From: Eurosta solidaginis
Taxonomy: Eukaryota; Arthropoda; Insecta; Diptera; Tephritidae
Assembly (NCBI RefSeq): GCF_040869045.1
Contig: NC_090322.1
Coordinates: forward strand, 183,891,477-183,955,476
Direction of reading: 5' to 3'
DNA: 64,000 bases
Made by a program: the position numbers and the translations under genes. The first letter of the stretch is position 1. Each line of letters starts with the position of its first letter. Positions 33,790 through 45,603 of this stretch are shown one piece after another. Below the pieces are notes generated by a model that was not told where the DNA came from, made no database searches, and was given only the letters and a program-made list of their open reading frames with translations.

Positions 33790-34499
33790 CCAGGCGCAAT
33801 TTTTATCAAATTTCGTTTATTATATACTAGAGAGTAGTCTACAGGTGGCCAACAAGGGTAGCGTGCCTAAATATGTCCTTGATAGGGTCCTTGACAGGCC
33901 ATCCTTAACGCACCATGCATATATCAGCTTCAAACCCCCCTAAAGAGGGTAGAGAAGGGAAAATCTTTAGAAACAGAAAGACTAGGGCAGCCTAAAGAGG
34001 TTAACATCATAGAGGAGTTGGAGGAATGCAACAACTTCTTATCAAAGGCGCTGACAACTGAGTACAACAGAGCTTGTTCTCTGAGAAGATTCAAAGGGAA
34101 AGCAAAGCCACCATGATGGAGTAAAGGAGTTAATTCTTCTTAAGGACAGGTAAAAGATATTTTTAAACTGGCAAAAAGAGGAGTGCCGGAACGAATACAG
34201 TCCTATTTGAGGGAGATGCAGTCCAGAGACTAATAATGAAGGACGACGGGGAATGGTCACACAGTAGTGAAGAGTCCCTTGAAACACTTTTGAGCAAACG
34301 AAACCACAAGTTTTCGAAATTTTCCTAATATATTCCCAAAGTTCTTGATTTTTTTCGATAACGTTTTTGATATTGTCTTGCATAGTTTCAGTTACAAAAT
34401 TCACGGAAGTTTTTTCCTAAATTATCGAAAATAAAATAAAGAAGAATTCAACTAGCGAAATTTGATGAAAATTTCCTGCGCTGTTTTCGTGTTCTTTGT
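33790..34499. repeat. Palindromic MITE family M, copy C (split by a retroelement relic)
   Basis: The left edge GGCGCAATTTTTATCAAATT (33793) matches the left arm of copy B. The right part, with TGCATAGTTTCAGTTACAAA, GATTATCGAAAATAAAA-like sequence and GCGAAATTTGATGAAAAT (to 34499), matches the right arm. The centre is replaced by a jockey-type relic, so the retroelement seems to have inserted into this copy. Confidence 0.62.
33840..34290 (+). pseudogene. Jockey-superfamily retrotransposon relic (endonuclease-RT linker region)
   Basis: Translation in shifting frames gives degraded counterparts of the segment between endonuclease and reverse transcriptase in jockey-type ORF2 proteins: HAYISFKPP, NRKTRAA, ALTTEYNRACSLRR, KGKAKPPW followed by a stop, FKLAKR and GEWSHSSEESLETLL. 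The SSEESLE motif before the RT is characteristic. Many stops and indels. Plus strand. No start, RT core or 3' end remains. Confidence 0.72.
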
Positions 34500-34574
34500 G
34501 ATGAGAACTTCACGGTACTCGACTGTCTTGGGAACGATTTGACACGACCCCTTAAATCACTTAGTAGCACAATG

Positions 34575-35030
34575 TCCTATAGTCGTAACGGAATAGCATA
34601 AGCGTAAGCGTTTGGGCGTATACGCGCAAAAGTAAATGAGCGTAACAGAGTAGAAGCAAACAATTGTTTTTTGGAATAACCGCGTATTAACGTTAAATCA
34701 TACCAGCTTAAAGCGTAACTAGGTATTAGCAGCAGACATTAATAAAGGCGCAACGTACAATTATATAAACGTAATGGCGTAAATATTTTGGAGTAAAGTG
34801 TAACAGGGCATAAGCGTGAAACTGTTTTCAGGGTAGTAGTGCTCAAGTGTTTCATCATAAATAGTCTTAGCGTAAAGGCGTCAACGTAACATCGTATAAA
34901 TATATTGGCGGGGGAATTCAGAATGTAAGCGTAAGGCAAGTGTAGGCGTAGTGTGTGGGATTGGTATGCTGTATGAGGAATACAGATTGTAAGCCTAAGT
35001 GTAGTCACTACACTAAAGCGTAATGTGGGA
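34575..35030 (+). repeat. Degenerate GCGTAA minisatellite
   Basis: About 450 bases are built of variants of GGCGTAAGCGTAACAG spaced irregularly (AGCATAAGCGTAAGCG, GAGCGTAACAGAG, GGCATAAGCGTGAAAC, GTAAGCGTAAGGC). The period drifts, as in an old, unhomogenised array. The minus-strand open frame 34739-35008 follows it and is not a gene. Confidence 0.7.
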
Positions 35031-35299
35031 ACAATGTGCGCGGTAGAGTTTATATGAGCAAAATCAGACAGACAGCCATCAGTTAATGGAAATTAACGAA
35101 GGCAAGAAAAAAACCAAATCGATGATGTATAACGGAGAAACAGACAAACTATAACACGTAAATGTAAAAAAGGTGAAATAGAGGAAGAGGAGGAAGAATG
35201 AGAGCAGTATAGTAACAAAATCTATAGGGAAATGGATGATGATAACGGTGACCATAAGCATATCGTCACGGTTGCGGAAGCAAATGAAAGTAAAGGAGG

Positions 35300-35600
35300 T
35301 TAACGATGCCCTATCGAAAAGTTATCGATTTGCTATCGCAGTGCTACCAATTTGGCATCGGCATGTTATCCAGTTGTCTTCGAAAAGTTGTCGACTTGAT
35401 ATCGAAAAAAATTATCGATTTGTTATCAAAAAGTTATCGATTTGCTGCAGACGACTCATTGGCTTGCTATAAAACCCATAAAACTTCCAACATAAAATTT
35501 GAACACATATGTAGCCCGTGAATAAAAAACCCATAGGAAACTAAAAGCATGTAACTCGGCGATAAAAAACTGATAGTAAAACAAAAACTTGTTGGCTTTG
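35300..35600 (+). repeat. Degenerate TTATCGATTTG minisatellite
   Basis: Units such as GTTATCGATTTGCTATCG, AAAATTATCGATTTGTTATC and AAAAGTTATCGATTTGCTG are strongest at 35305-35455, then fade into GATAAAAAACTGATAG words. It resembles the reverse complement of the CGATAACAAATCG words at 27480-27880, so the two are one sequence family in opposite orientation. Confidence 0.7.
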
Positions 35601-35703
35601 TTTGTTTACGATAATAAGCCGACGAAGCTCTTCTCAAATATCCCCAAATTTTCGGTTTGTGGTAAACTTCAATTCTTGGGCTCTAGTTAACTTATAAACA
35701 ATA

Positions 35704-35768
35704 GATGTATATTGGAACGATTTTCCGTCATTCCTTGTCAAATTTAGATTGGAGACAAACCGGTTTCG
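35704..35768 (+). repeat. Dispersed repeat fragment shared with 56601-56666
   Basis: GATGTATATTGGAACGATTT, TTCCTTGTCAAATTTAG and GACAAACCGGTTTCGG all recur, in the same order, at 56601. Confidence 0.7.
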
Positions 35769-36314
35769 GTGATTCAAGAGAACGTTTGTCTCGATAACAA
35801 ATTTGGTGTAACATTCTCACTAGGTTAGCTTTTGTACAGCGTTCGCCACACAAAGACATATCCAAATCAAAGTATCGAATTGAACTCGTCAAAAACCTTG
35901 ACAGATTGCGTGAGTGTTATCGTATGATATGTATGAATATGCTAATGTCAATACTACGTTAGTTCGTACATGCATACATATATGTATGTATTATAAGCAA
36001 CTCCTTCCCAAAACGTTTGTCCAGGTCAAACTCCAATTACGCGCACATTGCTGCAATTTGAATGTTGCACAACACTTGTACGAGCTACTGTTACTGCTGT
36101 CAATGCTACTGTTACTGCTGTCAATGCTACTGTCAACAAGCAGACAACAATCGATCAATCAAATGTTTAAAATATAAAGAAAAAAAGAAAAGCGCTATCT
36201 TTTTCAGTAGCTAATTAATGTCACTACAATTTGCCCCACTAAATTTGGGCGATTTAATTTCTATCCTTCATTCGTGCCCAATTATAGTTAAATAAATATG
36301 TAAGTAGGGTTGTA

Positions 36315-37262
36315 TATATATATAAAATACTAGAAGACCCGGTAGACGTTGTCCTGCCCTAAATTTGGCCTATCTGCGTACATTTTAATAAGCTTTTTCC
36401 GCCTGACTCTGCCCTCCCCCCCTCTTCACTTTTTCCTAATTATTTTATTCACTCCTCCCTCCGTCTTTTTCGCTTCATCTATCTCCATCTTCGTCTCATT
36501 CTATCTCTTTCTCAATCTCCTTCTCTCTTTTCTCTTCTCTCAATTTCTTCTCATTCTTCTGCATCCCTTATTGCCTGTCCAAAAGGGTGGTATGTATTGT
36601 ATTCCAGTCCCCTTCCCACTCCGAGTCTCAGTCCCAGTCCTAGTCCTAATCCCAGTCCCAGTCCGTGTCTGGATAATATATTACTCTGTACTAAAGCACT
36701 CATCAACAGCTTTCATTTGATATTTATATTGTATAAACACTGTCTCGGCATTCACTGGCCCACGTTTTGGCCTATATCTCGAGACCCTAGTCACCCAGGG
36801 GTATGAAAATTACCCTCTACACAACTAAAGACTCTCCTGAATTAAAAAAAATGTCATAGTACCTCTAAATCGCGGGCCCCCTCAGAAACCCCCACCACCC
36901 CCCCCCCCCCCCCCCCCCCGGGCCTGGTGATGTGCTATACTTGATATCATTCGCTATAATATTTTGTATTGATAAACAGGTTGTTTAATTAAACACCAAG
37001 CAATTACACGGAAGTATATCCGCACCACCTGAAAATATGAGTGCCACTGCGTATAAGTAACATTTTATTATTTCGTATAAACAAATAAAAAAATTTGCAA
37101 TAAAATAATATTGCGACTATAAACCAAGATATCACCTATCCTATCTCTCAAGTTAGATCAAACTACACATGGGGCGCAAAAAAAATTCAAAATCGGTTCA
37201 GTAGTTTAGGAGTCCATCGCGGCCAAAAATCTTGTGACACGTTTTTTTTATATATTAAGATT
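36315..37262. repeat. Dispersed repeat with CT-rich block and poly-C run
   Basis: It starts near AATACTAGAAGACCCGGTAG and ends near ATCTTGTGACACG plus a T run and TATATATTAAGAT. It contains a pyrimidine block (36395-36580), CAGTCC/TCCCAG short repeats (36603-36665), a 22-C homopolymer (36898-36919) and AAAATCGGTTCAGTAGTTTA (37189). The edges resemble common insect dispersed repeats; the class is not resolved. Open frames inside are compositional. Confidence 0.55.
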
Positions 37263-38600
37263 ATAACTAAGCAAATAAACATGAATTAAACCACTTTCAT
37301 TGGGGCGCATGCGCATAGTGCACAATTCAATGAAAATATGTAATTTCATGCAGCCAATACAAACGTTGATCTTCAGCGGCAGAGCGTGAAAACGTTTTTG
37401 CTATTTATGCTTTTTAGTTTTTTTTATCATTTACTGAAATATTTTTAATTCTACTATAAATTTTTGTTTTACATATTTAGCGCACAAATAAATGTTTCAT
37501 GTATCTGTAACTGATCTGAGCAAATCAGCTATGCGCGCGCATGCGTTCAACCAACCATGCCATAATGTTCAGCATTTTTGTAGCAAACCTCGCCGTTTCA
37601 GCTTACCGCGCAGATTCGCCGCATAATACCCCATAATTTTTTTAATCACTTGTTAACACATAGAAGGTGGCTGGATTTGAGTTTGAGCTTTCCACATGAG
37701 CTGAGCATACAGACCACCGCCGCATGGCGTGCAAGCATGTGTGACAGGTGAATTACCAGCTTGTTACATCTGTACTCAATTTAGCTGTTAAAACACTTTT
37801 TGTTGGTAGAAATAACAAAAAGAAAAAAACTAATTGTTGGTATGTATTATTTAAGCCTTAAACGCCACTGTCAATTTGTGAACATTTTAACGCAATGTGA
37901 GCATGGTAATTTTGCGGAAAATCATCGTCATGTATAAAAGATTTAATTACATTTATTTATGAGCTTGAAAAGTGGTAGGCAGGTAGGTTTACTAAAAAAA
38001 AAAAAATTTGTACGTGAAAAAGAGCGGAAAATAAAATTGTTTAATTGTCAATAATTTCTTAATAGCTTATCACATAAATGAAATAACGATTTACATACTA
38101 AGCTATAGTTGAAAACAAAAACCCAAAAAATTTATTTGATTTTGCTGGTTTTGAAAGCCGACTTAGATTCTCTGCGCTAATTTGTATATGTATTTCATCG
38201 TTTGCAATTTGTTGTCCCGGTAGCCAGGGGACTTTCTAATATCAATCGAACTGATGTGTGATCTGTACTGGTTATGGGTTTAGCTGAAGTTGGTCACTAC
38301 AGGTGAACAGAAGATTACGCTATAAGGGATTTCAGGTCAAAATCGACCAATTGAAGCTTTTTTTCAAAAACGCGTTTCTTCGCTGTCCAAGCATTTTTAT
38401 GTTTAAATATATTGATGGAGGGATGCGCGGATGTTTGTCTGCAAAGGGTTACTGGTAACAATATTTTGAAAAAAGATGTTCCTTAGACTGGATCTGAAGC
38501 TTATATTGAAAGGGCTTAAACAAATTTATTAATTTTTATGATATTTGTAGTGAAAAGTCCCTTTAGGCATTACTAAATACACACTTTCCTTTAGGAGATG
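37263..38600. other. No recognisable feature
   Basis: AT-rich, with several alternating GCGCATGCG patches (37306, 37533). No supported exon or repeat pair. Confidence 0.5.
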
Positions 38601-38639
38601 ATGCGTAAGAGTTAGGTAACAACGTCTATACTCCTATTA

Positions 38640-39295
38640 CGGGGCGAAAGGAGGTATCAGGATTGGTTACAAATACCAAAATTGAATGGGCAATTAAATT
38701 TTTTGCCAAGTTTAAATTCCCGGGTCCGATAGGATATTCCCTGCTATGCTGCGTATGGCAGGTGGAACGATTATAAAATGGCTTAGAGTAATCTTTGAGG
38801 GTTGCATAAAATTTAACCACATTCCACAGGCTGCCAGATTACTGCAGCGTCTTTCAGTCAAGAACCATACATCTATACTTGGTCAAAAAGGGAAGAAGAT
38901 GCAGCACTCGCCGTATCGACGGTAGACGTCCCAATCCGTTTGGGAGAAATTAAAAGCAGACAGGAGTTGCATATGATCCATCAATCAGGAATGGTGTAGA
39001 CAGAGGCGTGGGGCTGCAAAATTTTTAAAATTATATGCAAATCCTACGATATTAGACTCACTGCCTTCTGGCGTCAGTGCCAGCAGATTTAGGAAGTGCG
39101 AGTTGCAGGAAGAACCGGTTGAGCACGTTCTGTGTTCGTGTCCTGCGCTCGCCAGGTCAAAGCTCCAGGGACAGCAGTGTTGTCAGATCTCGAGGCAGAA
39201 ATTAAGGTAGGTCCTAGAAACATTATTGTATTTGCCAATAGGACGGAGTTATTCTATAAATCCTGACACGCCTGGGGTTCTTAACCTAATCTAAC
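38640..39295 (+). pseudogene. Jockey/R1-type retrotransposon relic (RT start and C-terminal zinc knuckle)
   Basis: Degraded reading frames give IEWAIKFFAKFKFPGP and TIIKWLRVIFEGCIKFNHIP followed by QA, the opening of a jockey-type reverse transcriptase. After a large internal deletion comes FRKCELQEEPVEHVLCSCPA, then LARSK, the Cys-rich C-terminal motif that follows RNase H in R1/jockey-like ORF2 proteins. The YADD core is missing. The 3' end runs into CTTAACCTAATCTAACCTAG. Plus strand, with stops and frameshifts throughout. Confidence 0.75.
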
Positions 39296-39744
39296 CTAGG
39301 ATATTTGTAAAAAGCACTGTTTTCTTTTAAATATCACTTATTTAGTAGTGAGAAACTCAATAATTCGAACTACTTTTCATGTAGTCGTTTTTGTTTATAG
39401 TGTGATGAAACGAAAAGCGTACTTTTAGTAGTGCAACAAAATGATTTCAAAACCCAAAATTACATAAGAGGAAATGAGAAATGTAAAGCTTCCCAAGACA
39501 TAAATAATGACGCGTAAATTCTAAGTATAGAACTTCAAATAACCAATTTCGACAAATAACAAAATTTCCGAGGCCCTCTAAACATACGCTTTAGCATAAG
39601 TTTAAAGGCTATCTTTCGGAATTATTTTTTCGGACACAGTCTAGGGGTTCCACACCGCCTGGTAACGGTTACTTTTTAATTAACTTTCAATAGTTTTAAG
39701 TCTAAGTATTTTGACATTGGCTGATAATAAAAGGTTTTAGATAT

Positions 39745-40990
39745 AATTTGGTAATGTGAGCAATCCGGATCACTTCAGAACTATCTCCGCATCGTTTCAA
39801 AACTATATGCAGTTCATTTCGGTGCTGTTTTCGCAATATTCGTTTCTTGATAAATTTGCGACAGTTTCAAAATCATTTTATGACAATTTCAAAATTATGT
39901 TGGCACTATCACCGGAGAATTTCGGGATAGTTCTTGTACCATTTCAGGACTGTTTTCAGAGATCTTTTTTTTGGTGCCATTTCGGGACTATTTTGTTAAT
40001 AGTTTCGGGGTTATTACAAACTAACTTTCGGTATTACTTTAAAATTAATTTACCAAAGTTTTAGGGACTGTCTACGGATTTTCAGGGACTATTCTGGGAC
40101 TATTTTAGGAGTGTTGCGAATTGATTTCGGAGCTATTTCGGAATCACGTCGTCATTCTTTGGAGATCATTTCCGAAGAATTAAGTGATTGTATTCAGGAT
40201 AGTTTTCGCTGCATTTCGGAACTGCTTTCGGAATATTTCAGCATTGTTCCCGGGGAAATTTCGGAATACTTCGGGACTATTTCCCGATAATTTTGGGAAT
40301 ATCTTCAGTATATTTTGGTATGGTTTTCGAAATGATTCCAGCACGATTTCGGGACTACCTCCACGGACTATTCCTCAACAATTTTTGATATATATAGGTA
40401 TCATGCAGGAATATTTTCATTTCATTTTTAATGTACATATCTCCGAAACATCACTTTTATACAATTTCGGGATTTTTCCGGAATATTTCAGCATTGTTTC
40501 CTGAATAATTTCTAGATCACTTTCAGATCGTTTTGAGACTATCTCCGTAATATTTCGGTACTGTTTTTGGAATAATTCGAACGATCTAGAGATATCGTTT
40601 TTGGAATATTTTAGGAATGTCTAGGTATCATTTCGGGTTCACAGCGGGACCCTTGCGAAATAATTTTAAAACTATCTCTGAAACATCGCTTTCGCAAGGT
40701 ATAGGGATTATTTTCGGAATAATTCAACATAATTTCGGGACAAATTCCAGATCACTTTGGTACTATCTCCAGAATAATTCATTATTGTTTTCGGAGTAAT
40801 GTCCACACCCTTTAGAATTATCTCCCGGAGATTTTTGGACTATTGCGAGAGTATTTGAGGAATGTGTTAAAACAGTTTAGGGATCATTTTGGTACCCTTT
40901 CTGAGTTCTGTGGACTATTTCTCCATTGTTTTAAATATCACAAAGGTAACACTTAGAAATAATTTCTGGATTGTTTTCGGAATCATATCT
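39745..40990 (+). repeat. Degenerate TTTCGGGACTATT minisatellite
   Basis: About 1.25 kb is made of drifting 15-20-base words: TTTCGGGACTATTTTG, TTTCGGAACTGCTTTCGG, TTTCGGAATACTTCGGGACT, CTATCTCCGTAATATTTCGG. The word set is constant but no strict period survives. Open frames here (39756-40064, 40184-40504) are by-products. A shorter patch of the same family is at 57360-57660. Confidence 0.8.
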
Positions 40991-41317
40991 GGGGAACGAT
41001 GTTCAAGCAAAGCAAGAAAAGGTTCTTATATTACTTTTATTGAGCTTTACGGCCGAGAAATGAGAAGGCAAATTAAAATTTTCATTTTTTCCGCTTTTAC
41101 GCCGCTTTCACGTATGCTTTAAGGAGCCTGTCAATTTTATTTTAAAAAGAATTCATCCCAACTTTATTTTATATTTTATTTTCTTCGTACGAAGGGAGCA
41201 GAAAGCAAACTCTTCCATAAATTTAATATTTTTCTAAATGCAAATCATATGCCACAACACACCTGTTCTAACCCGCACATACAAATTATTCTAAAATGAG
41301 ACTTATGTTCCACTTAC
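40991..41317. other. No recognisable feature
   Basis: Flank of the minisatellite, falling into plain AT-rich sequence. Confidence 0.4.
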
Positions 41318-41375
41318 AATGTCTCCACCTTATTGTGATCGTATAATTTCCTAAACGATGGTAGTCCCCCAAAAG
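41318..41375 (-). CDS. Candidate coding exon (unidentified)
   Basis: On the minus strand a weak acceptor (ATTGTTGTTGCATTGAG) precedes 58 bases that end at a good donor, GTAAGTGG. One frame reads FGGLPSFRKLYDHNKVET without a stop; another is also open (LLGDYHRLGNYTITIRWRH). No family was recognised. It lies on the same strand as, and 5' of, the EGF exon at 13901-13976, so it could belong to the same gene, but directly joining the first frame to that exon would not keep the EGF frame. An exon this short can be coincidence. Confidence 0.25.
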
Positions 41376-43880
41376 CTCAATGCAACAACAATAGTAAATA
41401 ATTGCGCTGAGCAGAATAAACGAGCACGCGCGATAAAAATACAACTAAATTAAATTATAAACACTTAACGAACTGAAAATTATACATATATATATGTATA
41501 TTTATATACAAAGATACTATCTGTATCTATATATATTTTTGTATATATGTATGTACATAAGAAATACTTTTAATCACGGTCAAAATTTTCTCACGGCTCA
41601 CGCCACAAAAACTAAATAAGAAAAGAAGAAAAAAAAAACTGGATTTCGAGAAGTGATAAAAGCAATACGAACATACACACGTACTTCAACAACAATACAG
41701 ACCATAATGGCTTAGCTAAGAAAACCAACAAAACTCTACTTTTAAATAAATGAAAAAGAAAAATTAAATCATTATTGTAGTACACAAAACAAAGAGGCGT
41801 AATGTGGATTGAAGCGGGCTCGGTAAGGTGGCAAGGCGGTGAACGAAATACTAATTTGTAAACACGACACACAAAAACATGAGTCCCAATTATGCAAAAA
41901 CTAAATACAAAACCTCAAAAGTTAAACAACTCAAAACAATTGCGCTTGATGAATGGATGAAAGAAAGTGGTGAAAGGGTGAAGGAACGTAAAAAGATCAA
42001 AGTTGGTCAAATTATTTGAAAAAAAAAAAAGTAAATACATTTTCTTGATTATGTTTAACAAGGAATTAGGGGTTTGGGGGGTGGCAGGTCTACAAATGAT
42101 ATAGAGATTACAAAGGCGTTTGATCTTTGTGTTGGAGTTTTCCCTCCGATGCTTTAATTAAAAGATTGCTAAAATATATATACGTGCCGTTTTTAATAAT
42201 TGATTTCCTGCTTCGTTATTAAAAAAATAAGTTCACTGAGGAATGAAGCCTTTAAACGACTAAAACTTTCGATGACACTTTTTTGAGTTTGTCATGTTCG
42301 CTAATTTGGGGATACCTTTAGTTGAAATATCGCACTTGATTATTATATCTCTCTAGGATCAGCAAACGGAAGCCGACTCGGTTATCTTCAGAGGCTAGAG
42401 TACATAATACGGCGGGATAAGGAGGGCACCACCTTAGGAGTTCGCTATAACTTCAGAGAGGTTGGCACAGTAGACCTTATTAAAGTTAACGTTTGTTCAG
42501 TAGCAGTTTAGGCGAGTATTTTTGGATGTGGGCCGAATATGAATCCGGTATACGTTAGCCATCGGAAGGATTTGTTTGATCCTTAATACCATCCAGTTTA
42601 TGGATTTTAGCCGCCACACTCAATAACCATTCCTTAACGCGGTATTATCATAATCCCTCTAAGCCGCTGGCGCATATTTCGTGGTGTGTGGTGAAGTAAC
42701 CGGAAATATGCAGTTCGCAGCAAGCCGTACCCTAGTCAGACTAGGACCGGAACACACCGACAAACGACTGCCCACATCCGCAGCACCCCCTTTAACGGCC
42801 AGGACAGCAAAATGCAGTTTTCTGGTCTGAGTAACGCAAAAATATTATATACTGGAGGTCTGTAGGTACACATACCTAATGGAGAACTAAACCTTGAATT
42901 TCTTGAAATTTTACTCTGTGAGGCTGGTATCGCCGTTATTTAAACTACGCTGTAAAGTGTGATGTATAGATAATGCGCTACCTTCTTCTTCTTTCGTGAT
43001 CTTTGCTGATTTTAATTAATTAATCTAAAGGGCTTAAGACCATAAATATTTAGCTAAAAGAAGATAGGACAAACGATGGCTTAATCTCTAACGGCTCTGT
43101 GGTTGATCCTTTCCCAAAATAATATCTAGCATTCTTTTTAAGTCTTGTCTTATTGGCGTGATTGAAAAACAGAAAACAATCATACTGTGGCGAATGTTTT
43201 CAAATTACCGCCACTGATAATCAAAACGATACTACAAATTAAGCACATGATACCGAAAGCTACTGTAGGACATATCTAGATAACCTAAGATTCGATAATT
43301 TTATGCGTGAACAGTTCAGGCTTTAGTAGGCATATCGATGTGCTAAAGCTCTCGCTCTGCAGGCTCATAAAAGGCGACGCCTTGCTGATTCTTTTTCTGT
43401 TGTTGTGCTCTTTAAGCAAGAATAATTCCATACGAAGGTGTTACAGCATGTAGAGCAATGAAGTTACAGTAAATTTCAAAGACATTTCTGCTTAGCTGGC
43501 TGGTTTGTGCTTGGGAAAAACTTTGGTTACAGACGTAGTAGATACTATCTTTTAAATTCAATAGAGCGAGGTGGTGCTAAGGTCTTTCTAAATAGTTTAC
43601 ATTCTACACCATGCCTGCCAAAAAACAGAAGGATGCATTTTCTGTTTTATATCGTCGCTCCCAACGAAAACTAGCGGATTACACTGTTCACATGAAATAC
43701 TAGCGCAGTTGGTTATATACGTGGAAGACTAGTATTTTTAAATCGTGTTAGCTTACGACGTAAAAGAAACAAGTTATATTCATCTTTCATGCTCATAACG
43801 AACTGTTCTAGTTGTCCACAATGACAATGAAACGTGTTAGCCTTCCTGCCAATAATGAAATGGGTTAGTCTTTACTGGGA
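41376..43880. other. No recognised gene; moderately GC-rich block at 42350-42830
   Basis: The block at 42350-42830 contains CGAATATGAATCCGGTATAC and similar words that loosely resemble part of 31320-31350 (CCGGATGCAGATCCGGTACG), so it may be another diverged copy of that repeat. The rest is AT-rich with no supported features. Confidence 0.35.
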
Positions 43881-43889
43881 ACGGCGATG

Positions 43890-44050
43890 TATTGTACAAT
43901 CTCGGCCTGCTGGGATTGCTCCCTGACGTCTGCTTTGGTATTTCTGGGAGTGCCGTTGTGACACGTTTTTAGCTTTGTCTATTCGGTTCTACTTGGGCCC
44001 AGACAGCCACAAAGTAGACGCGTAGTTTAACATCGGCCTACCGAATGTCT
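43890..44050 (-). pseudogene. Jockey-type reverse-transcriptase C-terminal relic
   Basis: On the minus strand a frame with a stop gives LNYASTLWLSGP, then NRIDKAKNVSQRHSQK. This is the degraded counterpart of the LNYAS..W.....W.KLQ..QN..LR segment that follows the RT domain in jockey-type ORF2 proteins. No other domain of this copy is present. Confidence 0.65.
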
Positions 44051-44282
44051 TGCCGTTTTATTGATTTTTCTTAAAACCACTGACTGGTGACTCAGCTCAG
44101 TAAACAAAAAAAACGATCGATAGCCAAATGAAAACTATCAAGTAAATGTGTAATACTTTTGTTATAGGTGTGTAAAGCTAACTCTTTGTGGACAATATTT
44201 AAGCGTATTTACTTGACCAATCAATGAAACGTACCGATAACAGGTTTAAAAATTTTCTTCGAAACGATTGTGAACATTTAAA

Positions 44283-44332
44283 TAAAGAAATGTAGGGGGC
44301 GATAACCTCCGATGAGATTTCAGGTCGAGCTG
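44283..44332 (-). mobile_element. SINE 3' end fragment
   Basis: AAATGTAGGGGGCGATAACC and TCCGATGAGATTTCAGGTCG match the 3' terminus of the SINE at 17822-18182 (minus orientation) with several differences. Confidence 0.68.
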
Positions 44333-44489
44333 TATGGCACTGCTCTGGCGTTACGTTATAGACAGCATAAGTTAAAGTAGCAGTTTACGCAGATGATGAT
44401 GATGATGGTAATACCGTTATCGAGTCAATGATGCAAGGTAATCATCTGGATAACTGAGGGAGCTGAGTAGGTGGGCGGAGTACGCAGCA

Positions 44490-44775
44490 CTTACAGTTAA
44501 CCTCAAATACAGAAACAGTGCTCTTCGGCCCTCGAACACAAGTCCCGACACGGTCAAGAGCAAATCTCTCTGATAGCTCACATTACCTAGAAGTGCTTCT
44601 GATACCGTCACCGTTGACGGATATAAATAAATACACTTCGTCTATCTGGGAACTAGAATTTACCGCGAAAACAATCTCAGCTGAAAAATCAAACGGAGAA
44701 TAAATTTTGCCAACAAATACAACTTAGGACTGAGTTGGCAATTGGAAAGAGAAGTCCCCCTGCCTCGGCCTCATG
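44490..44775 (+). pseudogene. Decayed RTE-type fragment
   Basis: Bases near 44640-44745 give VYLGTRIYRENNLS, a stop, then NFANKYNLGLSWQLERE in another frame. These match the [15 protein letters not shown] and [17 protein letters not shown] region of the RTE protein at 2855-5737. The upstream part may include LTVN and VLFGPRTQVP, reminiscent of a jockey-type RT tail, so the relic may be composite. Confidence 0.65.
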
Positions 44776-45600
44776 ATCGGTGTCGAGAGAAGATGCCATT
44801 TTTTTGAGTGTTCGAAGCTTTGCTTTTCGATAAGCAACAATCATATGTTCCTGAAAATGACTTCAAACTGAGGTCGAAATATCGACAACAATAAAGTTAG
44901 ATATTGTATATGCAAAATCAAAATCGGTTTTTGACATTTTGATATATATATAGTGTGGCCTAGAGCTCGTATAAAAGTTTTTAATAAGCAACAACACTAA
45001 GACCGGTAATAACTATAAAAGAAACAATTAATTGTATTCCCTTTAATATTCTTTTATCTTATTTTACTTGATTTTATTTTCTTTTGTTTTATTTAATTTT
45101 ATTAACTGAAATAGTAGTACACCAAATTGGTACAATCAACAAAGCCAATAAATACATCATCCTAAGCATTCTCGCCTGTTTTTGTAAGCACTTTGAATAT
45201 CAGCAAAGAAAATTACACATTTACTCATATTTGCTAGCTCTCCCGCCATACTTCCAGCATAACAACTATGTCCACACTCTTCGTTGTTGTTCGCTCACGA
45301 AATGAAATCTGAGTTCGTTTGCATCATGCCTGCTGGTTTTCTCAACTCAACAACATCAAACACATGTAGCGTTCGCAGTGTACGTGACAAAAGTCTCATA
45401 GATTAAATACATGTTTGTCAACTGTATTAGTGTCATTTTAAAATTGATATTTAAAAGCTATATTTAACTTTTTCTAAAATTTTTGAATGGCCTGCACTGC
45501 TCCTTGAGAAGACTCCTTGATAAATATATACTTTTATCTGTACCTAAGAATTATAGTTTGGTAAAAGGGACGCAAAAATGTCAGCTTGCATACTTATTTA

Positions 45601-45603
45601 ATA
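45601..45603. repeat. 3-base target duplication (ATA) of the Harbinger element
   Basis: ATA directly precedes the terminal inverted repeat and directly follows it at 47179-47181. PIF/Harbinger elements duplicate three bases, usually TTA or TAA, so ATA is slightly atypical. Confidence 0.5.

Noticed and set aside
36349..36720. 123-codon plus-strand open frame
   Set aside because: Translation of a CT-rich block and CAGTCC repeats within a dispersed repeat.
39756..40504. Two plus-strand open frames of over 100 codons
   Set aside because: They lie inside the TTTCGGGACTATT minisatellite and reflect its word composition.
41043..41056. Protein-like patch after the minisatellite (ELYGREMRRQI)
   Set aside because: Very short, at an array edge, without splice signals or family resemblance.
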